Positions 54,499-63,323 of a DNA stretch of 64,000 bases are shown piece by piece. Origin of the DNA: Oscillospiraceae bacterium (lineage in GTDB: Bacteria > Bacillota > Clostridia > Oscillospirales > Ruminococcaceae). The notes beneath the pieces are model-generated. The model worked only from the letters and a program-made list of their open reading frames with translations. It was not told where the DNA came from and made no database searches. The DNA lies in NCBI GenBank assembly GCA_009784825.1, contig WQXO01000011.1, forward strand, positions 1 through 64,000. The letters are read 5' to 3'. The first letter of the stretch is position 1, and each line of letters opens with the position of its first letter. Both the position numbers and the translations under genes were made by a program.

Positions 54499-55401
54499 AT
54501 GGACTTCTTACATAAATCTGTACTACTTGAGGAAACAATCGCTTCTCTTAATATAACCCCGGGCGGGTTATATATAGACTGTACCGTTGGAGGCGGCGGG
54601 CATAGCTTAAGAATAGCACAGCTCGGCGGCAGATTAATCTGCTTCGACAGGGACAAACAAGCGATTGAAACGGCACAGACTAAATTGCAAGACTACCCTG
54701 TGACATTTATAAACGATAATTTCAGTAACATGGGCGACTATGATATAAATGAAGTCGATGGGATTTTAATGGACTTAGGCGTATCATCGTATCAGCTTGA
54801 CAATGCCGAACGAGGGTTCTCGTTCCACGAAGATGCACCATTAGACATGCGTATGGGCGATGAAGGTATTTCCGCCTACGATATAGTGAATGATACTCCC
54901 GAAGACGAGCTGATTGATATATTATTCAAATACGGTGACGAGAAATACGCATTCGGAATAGTCCGAGGAATTGTTAAAGCACGGGAGCTTATGCCAATCA
55001 GAACAACAGGTCAGCTTGCCGAAATAATCAGATGTAATGTACCTTTGTCGGTTCGCAATGCCAAGAACCCCTGCAGAAAAACCTTTCAAGCAATCCGAAT
55101 TGCAGTAAACGATGAACTGGGTTCATTAACAAAAGGGTTGACCGCTGCAACAGAAATCCTTAAATCTGGCGGCAGATTGTCAGTAATCACGTTTCATTCA
55201 ATTGAAGACAGATTGGTCAAGCAGTATTTCCATAAATTAGCAGAGGGGTGCATCTGCCCCAAGCATTTACCGATATGTGTCTGTAAAAGAGTGTCTGAGG
55301 TGATGCACATTACTCGAAAGCCGATTATTCCGTCAGAGAGCGAGTTGGATGAAAACCGAAGAGCGAGAAGTGCAAAACTGCGTGTAATAGAAAAGAGGTA
55401 A
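54499..55401 (+). CDS. rsmH: 16S rRNA (cytosine1402-N4)-methyltransferase RsmH
   Basis: The 300-residue product starts at MDFLHKSVLLEETIASL (GGTTGGAG upstream; ten extra in-frame codons are unlikely). It methylates C1402 of 16S rRNA. Motifs: DCTVGGGGHS (SAM site), ICFDRDKQAIE, ILMDLGVSSYQLDNAERGFSF, PLDMRMG, RKTFQAIRIAVNDELG and VITFHSIEDRLVKQYF. It follows mraZ as usual in dcw clusters. Confidence 0.97.
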   Translation: MDFLHKSVLLEETIASLNITPGGLYIDCTVGGGGHSLRIAQLGGRLICFDRDKQAIETAQTKLQDYPVTFINDNFSNMGDYDINEVDGILMDLGVSSYQLDNAERGFSFHEDAPLDMRMGDEGISAYDIVNDTPEDELIDILFKYGDEKYAFGIVRGIVKARELMPIRTTGQLAEIIRCNVPLSVRNAKNPCRKTFQAIRIAVNDELGSLTKGLTAATEILKSGGRLSVITFHSIEDRLVKQYFHKLAEGCICPKHLPICVCKRVSEVMHITRKPIIPSESELDENRRARSAKLRVIEKR

Positions 55402-55403
55402 AA

Positions 55404-55895
55404 ATGTATATTTACGGCAACACCACCAGCATGGCATATGACCTTTCCACATTCGATATGGAGGAAATCGCCGAAAAGAAGAAATCACGCCCCCAATTAA
55501 GGGTGGTTCCCCTTTCTAATGCAAGGCACGGAAGCTGGTTCATGCTGTTGATTATGCTCGCTTGCATAGTAGCGACGGCGGCTGTCGTAATATTCGGTAA
55601 AGTTCAATTAAATGAAATAAACGCCGCAAATAGTGTGGCTACCGTTCAATTAGAGGAAGCCAACAAAGAAAACGCACGCCTGCAAGCCAAGTTGGACAGC
55701 ATGGTCACTCCTGCAAAAATCGAGGAATATGCACAAAATGAATTGGGTTTAAGCAGGGTTCAGCGTTCGCAGGAGTATCATTTAAGTGCGAATACCGAAA
55801 GAATTATCGAAGTGGCACAGGTTGAAGAGACCGATATGTTCTCAACGATTAACAGTTGGTTTAACGGTATTTTGGAATATTTAGGCTTTGTATAA
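55404..55895 (+). CDS. ftsL: Cell division protein FtsL-like
   Basis: The 163-residue product is a bitopic protein: about 40 cytoplasmic residues, one membrane helix (WFMLLIMLACIVATAAVVIFG, roughly 46-66) and a short extracellular coiled coil (EEANKENARLQAKLDSMV) ending with PAKIEEYAQNELGLSR, a FtsL/DivIC pattern. Position between rsmH and the penicillin-binding protein gene supports FtsL, which bridges the divisome and septal wall synthases. The last 35 residues have no obvious counterpart in the family. Confidence 0.85.
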   Translation: MYIYGNTTSMAYDLSTFDMEEIAEKKKSRPQLRVVPLSNARHGSWFMLLIMLACIVATAAVVIFGKVQLNEINAANSVATVQLEEANKENARLQAKLDSMVTPAKIEEYAQNELGLSRVQRSQEYHLSANTERIIEVAQVEETDMFSTINSWFNGILEYLGFV

Positions 55896-55946
55896 AATAT
55901 ATTTAAAGGGACAAGAATGAACATGTTATAGCGTGAAGGTTGATGT

Positions 55947-58223
55947 ATGAAACAAATATCACAAGCTCCCGGGAGGGTGATGAAAGTAAAACTATATGCG
56001 GTAGTATTCACCGCATTTGTTGTGTTTACGGCATATATCGGTTCAAATTTATTTGAAACAGCCGTGTTAAAATCGGAATACTATCGTGCTAAAGCCAACA
56101 ATCAACAATTAGACAGCTTTGAAATCAACGCCAACAGAGGTACTATATACGACAGAAACGGCAAAATCTTAGCCAAAAGCACAACCGTGTGGACGGTTAT
56201 TCTCTCACCCTATGATATAGCAGACAACGAGGACGATGCTGAGGAAATCTGCAAAATGCTTTCAGAAATCCTCGAAGTTGATTATGACAGGCTGATTAAA
56301 ATATGTGAAAACCCCCACAACCGTTACGAGATTATTAAAAAGCGGGTTGACAAGGAAACCCACGACGAAATCAACCGAATTAAAGCAGAAAAAGGCATAG
56401 GCTATCACTCGGTATACTTAGTGGAAGACACCATGCGGACTTATCCCAACAACAGCCTTGCTTCTAACTTAATCGGCTTCACCAGCTATGACCATGTCGG
56501 GATTTATGGTGTAGAAGCATATTATGATGACTATCTCCAAGGCAGAAACGGCAGATTAGTCATGCTGACAGACGGCAGAGGCAGGAGCATGGCACGGGGC
56601 TATGAGGAGCGTTATAACGCAGTTGACGGCAACAACGTCTACATGACGATTGACACGGTTTTACAGCATTATCTTGAGAAAAACCTTGAAACCATTATCA
56701 CCCAGCACAATGTCGCAAACAGGGCAACGGGAATTATGATGGACCCCAACACAGGAGCAATCCTTGCAATGGCGACAACAATGGGTTATGACCTTAACTA
56801 CCCCGCACGTTTGAGTCCGCAGGATATGCTCATGTTAGAACTCACACGCCAAAACCTAATCGCCGATAATATATTGTCAGAAGCGGATATTGAAAAGGAA
56901 ATCGACAAGTTAGAGGCTGTGTTATGGGAAATCCAGTGGAGGAACAAAGCCATCTCCGAGTTATATTTCCCCGGCTCGGTGTTTAAGGTAATCACCTTAG
57001 CCGCCGCCCTTGAGGAAAAGAAAGCCGATTATAACAGCCACTTTTACTGCTCGGGCGGAGTAACCATAGCAGACACCGACATTAACTGCTGGCAAAGCGG
57101 CGGACACGGCTCACTTAACTTAATCCAAGCAATAACAAAATCCTGCAACCCCGCATTCATTGACATAGGCAACAGATTAGGAGCGGCACGGTTCAGCGAT
57201 TATTTTGAAGCGTTCGGCTTCACCCAAAGAACAGGCATAGACCTCCCCGGTGAAACCTACCCGATATACATGGACAGGAACAAGATGGGCCCCGTAGAAT
57301 TGGCTACATCATCGTTCGGACAGACCAACAAAATCACGGCACTGCAGATGATTACTGCGTATGCGGCATGTGTCAACGGCGGATACCTTGTGACACCGCA
57401 CGTAGTCGGCAAAATAGTGGACAATGAGGGGAACGTCGTAATGACCAATGAAACACAGGTCAAACGGCAGGTTCTCAGTAATGAAACCTCTCAGCAAATG
57501 AAATATATTCTTGAAGAGGTGGTTAAGGCGAACGGCGGTTCAAATGCATACATTTCCGGTTATAAAATCGGCGGAAAAAGCGGAACCAGCCAAAAAATCG
57601 ACGACTATTCCGATGAGGAAATGCGTTATGTAGCGTCGTTTTGTGCGTTCGCACCGGCGGATAATCCGCAGGTAATCATGTTAGTTATAGTAGACGAGCC
57701 AAATCCCGGCGGCGAGCCGTATTACGGTAGTCTTGTAGCTGCTCCGGTAGTTTCTGCGGTGTTTAAGGAATGCTTCAGCTACTTAGAAATCTACCCGCAG
57801 TATACCGCAGAGGAACAGGCGGCAATGGACAGAATAGTCCCGTATATCATAGGAATGTCGCCCATAGACGCTACAACAAGGCTTAATACAGAGGGGCTGG
57901 AAACACATTTTATCGGCAACGGCACAAAGGTGTTGAAAACAGTTCCGGCGGCAGGACAGACCATTGCAAGAGGCGGAACGGTAACGGTTTATCTTGAGGA
58001 ACAGGAAAGCATAACCGCACAAGTCCCGAATGTATACGGGTTGACGGTTCAGGAGGCTAATCAAAGGATTGTAGATGCGGGGCTTAATATAAGGCTTTCC
58101 GGCGGTGCAGTGAATAATGAAAATGCAGTAGCCTCACTCATGAGTATACAGCCCGGTACAGAGGTAGCAATAGGAACAGTCATAGAAGTGACATTCACGG
58201 TAAACGATGAAGTGACAGAGTAA
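55947..58223 (+). CDS. Class B penicillin-binding protein with two PASTA domains
   Basis: The 758-residue product is a septal transpeptidase of the PBP2x/SpoVD type. It has a membrane anchor (about 13-35), a dimerisation domain starting RGTIYDRNGKILA, the transpeptidase with active Ser344 in PGSVFKVI, SCN in KSCNPAF and KSGT in GGKSGTSQK, and two C-terminal PASTA repeats (VPYIIGMSPIDA and VPNVYGLTVQEA). It partners FtsW to build septal peptidoglycan. Whether it is the vegetative or the sporulation version cannot be told from this window. Confidence 0.95.
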   Translation: MKQISQAPGRVMKVKLYAVVFTAFVVFTAYIGSNLFETAVLKSEYYRAKANNQQLDSFEINANRGTIYDRNGKILAKSTTVWTVILSPYDIADNEDDAEEICKMLSEILEVDYDRLIKICENPHNRYEIIKKRVDKETHDEINRIKAEKGIGYHSVYLVEDTMRTYPNNSLASNLIGFTSYDHVGIYGVEAYYDDYLQGRNGRLVMLTDGRGRSMARGYEERYNAVDGNNVYMTIDTVLQHYLEKNLETIITQHNVANRATGIMMDPNTGAILAMATTMGYDLNYPARLSPQDMLMLELTRQNLIADNILSEADIEKEIDKLEAVLWEIQWRNKAISELYFPGSVFKVITLAAALEEKKADYNSHFYCSGGVTIADTDINCWQSGGHGSLNLIQAITKSCNPAFIDIGNRLGAARFSDYFEAFGFTQRTGIDLPGETYPIYMDRNKMGPVELATSSFGQTNKITALQMITAYAACVNGGYLVTPHVVGKIVDNEGNVVMTNETQVKRQVLSNETSQQMKYILEEVVKANGGSNAYISGYKIGGKSGTSQKIDDYSDEEMRYVASFCAFAPADNPQVIMLVIVDEPNPGGEPYYGSLVAAPVVSAVFKECFSYLEIYPQYTAEEQAAMDRIVPYIIGMSPIDATTRLNTEGLETHFIGNGTKVLKTVPAAGQTIARGGTVTVYLEEQESITAQVPNVYGLTVQEANQRIVDAGLNIRLSGGAVNNENAVASLMSIQPGTEVAIGTVIEVTFTVNDEVTE

Positions 58224-58226
58224 CTT

Positions 58227-59636
58227 ATGAAATTATACGATTATGAAGTAACCGGCGTAACCGACGACACCCGCAATGTACAAGAGGGGTGGGCGTTCGT
58301 GGCAATAAAGGGCGAAAGCTTTGACGGGCATAACGCCGCACGGGATATGCTTTCAAAGGGTGCGGCAATGGTAATAACTGAGCGGGATTTGGGGCTCGAA
58401 CGGCAGGTAATCGTTGAAAATACCCGCCTTGCATACGCACAAGCCATGTCTGCTTTTTACAATTACCCTACTTCTAAGCTAAAGCTAATCGCAGTCACAG
58501 GAACAAACGGAAAAAGCACAGTTGCCTCACTTATAAAAAGTATATTAGACAGCTTAGGGCATAAAACCGGCTTCATAGGGACGATTAACTACGACACCTG
58601 CGGGAAGGTATATAATTCGGTATTGTCCACTCCAAGGCAGAATGAGCTGTATTCACTGTTTGCAGAAATGGTTCAAAACAACGCAGAATACTGTGTAATG
58701 GAGGCGTCGTCGCAGGCATTAGCACAGTACAGAATAGCGGGTGAACGGTTCGAGGTGGGTGTATTCACTAACCTAACGCAAGACCACCTCGATTATCACA
58801 AAACAATGGAAGCCTACTACCAAGCGAAAAAGTCACTGTTTGATATGTGTGAGAATGCATTAATCTGCATTGACAATAAATACGGTAAAAGACTTGCAAA
58901 TGAACTCATAATCACCCCGCAAAACAATAACGTATTCACCTACAGCATAAACGAATTAGCCGGCTTTTACGGCGTTAATATAAAGACCGGTGGCGGCGGT
59001 GTTTCATACCGGTTAATGGACACATTAACCGAACAATCGTTTCCGATGAACTTCAAAATGCCGGGAATGTTTAATGTTGCGAATTCAATTGCCTCCGTCG
59101 CCGTGTGCAGTTTACTTGGCTTTGACACAGGAGAATGTGTCCGTGCATTAGAAAAGTGCGGGGGTGTTCGGGGAAGAAGCGAGGTTATATATAACGGCAA
59201 ATTCACGGTAATATGCGACTATGCCCACACAGAGGACGCACTTGTAAAAATTTTAACAAGTGCAAGAGAATACGCCGAAAACAGAATAATCTGCCTTTTC
59301 GGAGCGGCGGGAGAACGTGATAGTGAAAAACGCCCGATAATGGGTGCGTCAGCGGCAAGATTAGCAGATTATCTGATAATCACATCAGACAATCCGAGAT
59401 TTGAAGACCCTGCCGCCATAATATCACAGGTGGAGGAAGGCTGTAAAAAGCTGATGACCCCGTATAAGACATTTGTGGACAGGAAAGAGGCGATTGAGTT
59501 CGCCTTGTCTGAAGCACAAGAGGGTGACATAGTCTTACTGTGCGGAAAAGGACATGAGGTGTGTCAGGTAATCGGTGACGAAGAGCAACCGTTCGATGAA
59601 CGTGAAATCGTAAAACAATTAATAATTAATAATTAA
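58227..59636 (+). CDS. murE: UDP-MurNAc-tripeptide synthetase MurE (meso-diaminopimelate type)
   Basis: The 469-residue ligase adds the third stem amino acid. It has DDTRNVQEGWAFVAIKG, the ATP loop VTGTNGKSTVASL, FTNLTQDHLDYHKTM, and the amino-acid selecting loop SDNPRFEDP, where DNPR marks meso-diaminopimelate. The C-terminal LIINN and the stop codon come from a heptamer array (59617-59651). murF, which usually follows murE, is absent; a composite repeat fills the gap to mraY. Confidence 0.96.
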   Translation: MKLYDYEVTGVTDDTRNVQEGWAFVAIKGESFDGHNAARDMLSKGAAMVITERDLGLERQVIVENTRLAYAQAMSAFYNYPTSKLKLIAVTGTNGKSTVASLIKSILDSLGHKTGFIGTINYDTCGKVYNSVLSTPRQNELYSLFAEMVQNNAEYCVMEASSQALAQYRIAGERFEVGVFTNLTQDHLDYHKTMEAYYQAKKSLFDMCENALICIDNKYGKRLANELIITPQNNNVFTYSINELAGFYGVNIKTGGGGVSYRLMDTLTEQSFPMNFKMPGMFNVANSIASVAVCSLLGFDTGECVRALEKCGGVRGRSEVIYNGKFTVICDYAHTEDALVKILTSAREYAENRIICLFGAAGERDSEKRPIMGASAARLADYLIITSDNPRFEDPAAIISQVEEGCKKLMTPYKTFVDRKEAIEFALSEAQEGDIVLLCGKGHEVCQVIGDEEQPFDEREIVKQLIINN

Positions 59637-59651
59637 AAATTAATAATTATG
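59617..59651. repeat. Heptamer array at the murE end (left arm of composite repeat)
   Basis: Five 7-bp units AATTAAT, AATTAAT, AATTAAA, AATTAAT, AATTATG. It includes the murE stop codon. An opposing array lies at 59706-59740, with hairpins in the spacer. Confidence 0.85.
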
Positions 59652-59705
59652 GTATTTGCGTCCGCAAAGATTTTATCTATAATCAGTCGCCGCAGGCGAC
59701 ACAAC
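59652..59705. repeat. Hairpin-bearing spacer of composite repeat 1
   Basis: The spacer between the two arrays holds TTTGCG/CGCAAA and a perfect GTCGCC-GCA-GGCGAC hairpin (59686-59700), followed by ACAAC and the right array. The same order (hairpin, ACAAC, array) recurs before murG. Confidence 0.7.
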
Positions 59706-59740
59706 CATTATTCATTATTAACTATTTCATTATTAATTAC
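59706..59740. repeat. Heptamer array upstream of mraY (right arm)
   Basis: Five units: CATTATT, CATTATT, AACTATT, TCATTAT, TAATTAC, inverted relative to the left arm. It ends five bases before the GGAGG site of mraY. Confidence 0.8.
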
Positions 59741-59757
59741 AATCGGAGGTACGACGA

Positions 59758-60792
59758 TTGAACATTTGGACATACGCAGTGACTGCGGCAATCGCCCTAA
59801 TCATAACAGCCGCAATGGGTTTCCCGTTTATCCCGATACTACGCCGCTTAAAATTCGGGCAGACGATTTTAGATATAGGTCCCGCATGGCATAAGGAAAA
59901 AAAGCAGGGAACACCGACAATGGGCGGAATAATGTTCATCATCGGAATAACCGTTGCGTTTATTATAGGCATGTTTATGCTGTGGAAAAATGATAGTATT
60001 AACCTTGAACAAAGCGGTTACATGAACTTCTTTAATGCTGTCTCCGGCTTTGTAATGGCACTATGCTTCGCACTCATGGGTTTCCTTGACGATTGGATAA
60101 AAGTCCGCAAAAAACGCAATGAGGGACTTTCGGTTAATCAAAAGCTGTTAATGCAGGCGTTGATTGTAGCGGCGTTTTTCACCTCCCGCGTAATTGCGGG
60201 TGACACAAGAACAGTTATAAACTTCCCGCTAATCGGTCAATTGGATTTCTGGTACTTCTATTATATAATAATGGGTTTAGGCATAATCTACATTGTCAAC
60301 GCCGTGAACATTACCGACGGAGTAGACGGCTTGTGCAGCTCGGTAACATTGATTTACTGTGCGACGTTTATGTTCATATGTAACTTTTTAAAACTCAACG
60401 AATTGGGATTAATCGCAGTGGCAACGGCAGGGGGCTGTATCGGCTTCCTCATATGGAACTTCCACCCTGCAAAGGTGTTCATGGGGGACACGGGGTCACT
60501 TTTCTTGGGCGGAATTGTCTGTGCTGTGGGAATAGGCTCGGGATACGAGGTCGTCATGGTTATAGCGGCGGCAGTGTTCATTTGGGAGGCATTGACAGTT
60601 CTGATACAAACAACATATTTCAAAGCAACGGGAGGTAAACGGCTGTTTAAAATGACTCCCATACACCACAGCTTTGAAATGAAAGGCTGGAATGAAATAA
60701 AGATAGTGCTTGTCTTTTCATTAATAGCCGCCGTGTTCGGCACGGCGGCAACCCTCCTCATAATCGCCGACTTAGGCTTTAGAATAATATAG
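59758..60792 (+). CDS. mraY: Phospho-MurNAc-pentapeptide transferase MraY
   Basis: The 344-residue integral membrane protein with about ten helices makes lipid I. Signatures: GTPTMGGIMF, the Asp-rich LMGFLDDWIKVRKKRNEGLS, NAVNITDGVDGL, FMGDTGSLFLGG and TPIHHSFEMKGW. It starts with TTG behind GGAGG. murE precedes it across a composite repeat and ftsW follows after 7 bp. Confidence 0.97.
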   Translation: MNIWTYAVTAAIALIITAAMGFPFIPILRRLKFGQTILDIGPAWHKEKKQGTPTMGGIMFIIGITVAFIIGMFMLWKNDSINLEQSGYMNFFNAVSGFVMALCFALMGFLDDWIKVRKKRNEGLSVNQKLLMQALIVAAFFTSRVIAGDTRTVINFPLIGQLDFWYFYYIIMGLGIIYIVNAVNITDGVDGLCSSVTLIYCATFMFICNFLKLNELGLIAVATAGGCIGFLIWNFHPAKVFMGDTGSLFLGGIVCAVGIGSGYEVVMVIAAAVFIWEALTVLIQTTYFKATGGKRLFKMTPIHHSFEMKGWNEIKIVLVFSLIAAVFGTAATLLIIADLGFRII

Positions 60793-60799
60793 GTGAAAA

Positions 60800-62014
60800 A
60801 TGGATAATGTAAGGCGAATACCCAATCGTAGGGGTGAATTACGTTCCCCCGCTAAAAAACCAATACAAAAACCCGCTACCCCTGCCGTCCCTAAAACAAA
60901 GGAACGGCTGGCTAAGTTTGATATTCCCTTTTTCACAATCACCGCTGTATTGCTTGCGTTCGGGGTAATAATGATGTATTCCGCAAGCTATGCATTTGCA
61001 TTCCGTGAACATGGTGACGGTAACTTCTTTTTCAGACGGCAGTTACTGTGGATTGCCATAGGTCTGGGTGCAATGATATTCATGTCGTTTGTTGACTATC
61101 GAATTCTGCTTAATAAAAAAATCGTGTCCCTCATTGCAATAGTATCACTCGGCTTAATGGTTGCAGTTCGTTTAATGGGAACAACACAGGGCGGTGCGGA
61201 ACGCTGGCTGAGCTTGTTTGGGATTACGTTCCAGCCCTCAGAAATTCTGAAATTCGCAGTAATTGTGGTGTTCGCCTACTTCGCACATAAACGAGCCGAT
61301 GTAATTACACAATTCTTCAAGGGATTTATGCCGTTTGCAGTGTTCCTCGGTGTTGCCTGCGGACTGACGGTGCTTCAACCGCACTTATCCGGAACTATTA
61401 TTATTTTCGGAATAGGACTCACGATGATGATAGTGAGTGGTTGCCGTTTCTGGCATGTATTACTGATGTTTGCGATGGTCATTGTGTCTGCAGTGGTGGT
61501 TCTTAATATAATGGAGGCACAGGGGTATACATATTTCGACGACCGTATACTAAGCTGGCGAGACCCCGAAGCCGATGTACAAAACAAAACCTTCCAAACC
61601 TATCAGTCGCTTGTCACCATAGGCTCGGGAGGGTGGTTCGGCTCCGGATTAGGTAACTCCATTCAAAAATCCGGCTACCTCCCCGCAACACAAAACGACT
61701 TCATTTTCTCGATAGTCTGTGAGGAATTGGGGTTCGTCGGTGCAACACTTGTAATTCTTCTATTCTTGATTTTCGTATTCAGAGGCTTCTATATATCAAG
61801 CAACGCTCGTGACCGTTTCGGAATGATGCTCGGTGTCGGAATAACCGTTCAAATCGGTATACAGGCATTATTGAATATCGCCGTTGCCACAAACAGCGTC
61901 CCGAACACGGGAATACTTCTGCCGTTTTTCAGCTACGGCGGAACAGCACTGACAATGCAGTTGGCACAAATCGGAATATTATTGAACATATCACGAAAGG
62001 CGGCGATAAAATAA
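60800..62014 (+). CDS. ftsW: Septal peptidoglycan polymerase FtsW
   Basis: The 404-residue SEDS-family membrane protein has about ten helices after a basic cytoplasmic N-terminus. Landmarks: FGVIMMYSASYAFAF, AERWLSLFGITFQPSEILKF, QPHLSGTIIIF, YQSLVTIGSGGWFGSGLGNSIQK, PATQNDFIFSIVCEELGF and the LPFFSYGGTALTM end. It polymerises lipid II at the septum with its class B PBP partner. The stop codon falls in a heptamer array. Confidence 0.96.
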   Translation: MDNVRRIPNRRGELRSPAKKPIQKPATPAVPKTKERLAKFDIPFFTITAVLLAFGVIMMYSASYAFAFREHGDGNFFFRRQLLWIAIGLGAMIFMSFVDYRILLNKKIVSLIAIVSLGLMVAVRLMGTTQGGAERWLSLFGITFQPSEILKFAVIVVFAYFAHKRADVITQFFKGFMPFAVFLGVACGLTVLQPHLSGTIIIFGIGLTMMIVSGCRFWHVLLMFAMVIVSAVVVLNIMEAQGYTYFDDRILSWRDPEADVQNKTFQTYQSLVTIGSGGWFGSGLGNSIQKSGYLPATQNDFIFSIVCEELGFVGATLVILLFLIFVFRGFYISSNARDRFGMMLGVGITVQIGIQALLNIAVATNSVPNTGILLPFFSYGGTALTMQLAQIGILLNISRKAAIK

Positions 62015-62047
62015 TTAATAATTAACAATGAATAATTAATAATGAGA
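62013..62047. repeat. Heptamer array at the ftsW end (left arm of composite repeat 2)
   Basis: Five units AATTAAT, AATTAAC, AATGAAT, AATTAAT, AATGAGA; it overlaps the ftsW stop. Confidence 0.8.
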
Positions 62048-62077
62048 ATATTTAAATCCGTTGCGAAGCAACACAAC
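62048..62077. repeat. Hairpin-bearing spacer of composite repeat 2
   Basis: Contains GTTGC-GAA-GCAAC (62060-62072) followed by ACAAC and the right array, the same order as composite repeat 1 with a different stem sequence. Confidence 0.7.
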
Positions 62078-62112
62078 CATTATTAATTATTAATTATTAA
62101 CTATTCATTAAT
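62078..62112. repeat. Heptamer array upstream of murG (right arm)
   Basis: Five units CATTATT, AATTATT, AATTATT, AACTATT, CATTAAT, inverted relative to the left arm, eight bases before the GGAGG site of murG. Confidence 0.85.
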
Positions 62113-62130
62113 AAAAGCCGGAGGTTTTTT

Positions 62131-63255
62131 ATGAGAGTTCTTCTTGCGGCAGGCGGAACTGCGGGACACATCAACCCCGCATTGGCAATCGCCGATAAAA
62201 TAATTGAGGTTTTCCCCGAAAGCGACGTTCTCTTCACGGGAACGCCCACAGGCTTGGAGGCGAAGTTGGTCACCCGTGCAGGATATGCGTTTGCCCCGAT
62301 TAAAACAGCAGGGTTTCAAAGGAAAATCACCCCTAAGAACATCGGCAGAAACGCTAAGGCGGCATACTATTTTGTAACAGCTTCAAAGGCGGCGAAAAAA
62401 CTGATTGAGGGCTTTAGACCCGACATAGTCATAGGAACAGGCGGTTATGTAACTGCACCGGTTCTCAGAACTGCCGCAAAAATGGGAATAAAAACAGTCA
62501 CTCACGAAAGCAACTCCCTCCCCGGAATAGCCACCAAAATGCTGTCTAAAACCGCTGACAGGGTGTTTTTAGGAAGTGAGGACGCACTCAAACACCTGTC
62601 CTGCCCCGATAAGTGTTTGGTCACGGGTAATCCGCTGAGGAGCATGTTAAATGCCCAAAAGCCCGCTACAAAGCAAGAAGCCCGAGAGGCTTTGAATTTA
62701 CCGGACGGGATGACAATTCTGTCATTCGGTGGGAGCTTGGGTGCAAATAAAATTACCGAGGCGGTAATAGGACTGTTAAAATGGGAGAATGAGAATGGTA
62801 ACATTAATCATATTCACGCTTACGGCGGCAACGGTAAGGCTGTTTTTGAAAAACTACTCGCTCAAAACGAAGTAGAGTGTAACCTGAAAAGGACTATATT
62901 CACCGAGTACATTCACAATATGTATACCTGTATGGTTGCGGCAGATTTAGTAATATCACGCTCAGGTTCGATGACCCAAACCGAGTTAAAAGCGTTCGGA
63001 CGGGCTTCAATCCAAATCCCGTGGTCGGGAGCGGCAGAAAACCACCAATACTTTAACGCACTGACAATGAAAGAGGCGGGTGCGGCACTTATAATACAAG
63101 ACAGCGACATCAACGCCGAAACACTTACTCAAACAGTGGAAAAGCTGTATAACGACAGGATTCGTTTAGCGACAATGGAAACCAACGCCGCAAAGTTAGC
63201 CTCACCGAATGCGGCAGGAATAATTTTAAGCGAAATCATTGATTTATTGAAATAA
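62131..63255 (+). CDS. murG: UDP-GlcNAc lipid I GlcNAc transferase MurG
   Basis: The 374-residue GT-B glycosyltransferase converts lipid I to lipid II at the membrane face. It shows the Gly-rich AAGGTAGHINPALA, IGTGGYVTAPVL, THESNSLPG, TGNPLR, SFGGSLGANKI and the donor site SRSGSMTQTELKAFGRASIQIPW with AAENHQYFNA. GGAGG lies before the ATG. murD and murC, common neighbours, are not between ftsW and murA here. Confidence 0.96.
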   Translation: MRVLLAAGGTAGHINPALAIADKIIEVFPESDVLFTGTPTGLEAKLVTRAGYAFAPIKTAGFQRKITPKNIGRNAKAAYYFVTASKAAKKLIEGFRPDIVIGTGGYVTAPVLRTAAKMGIKTVTHESNSLPGIATKMLSKTADRVFLGSEDALKHLSCPDKCLVTGNPLRSMLNAQKPATKQEAREALNLPDGMTILSFGGSLGANKITEAVIGLLKWENENGNINHIHAYGGNGKAVFEKLLAQNEVECNLKRTIFTEYIHNMYTCMVAADLVISRSGSMTQTELKAFGRASIQIPWSGAAENHQYFNALTMKEAGAALIIQDSDINAETLTQTVEKLYNDRIRLATMETNAAKLASPNAAGIILSEIIDLLK

Positions 63256-63323
63256 CCGCCATTATCACAAAACGCACCAAAAGCATATCATAAAGAATAA
63301 TTGTTTATTTATGAGGTGCGTGT

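Noticed and set aside
55917-55931. Four-codon frame (MNML) with a ribosome binding site between ftsL and the PBP gene
   Set aside because: Too short to support; could be chance, although a translational coupling role cannot be excluded.
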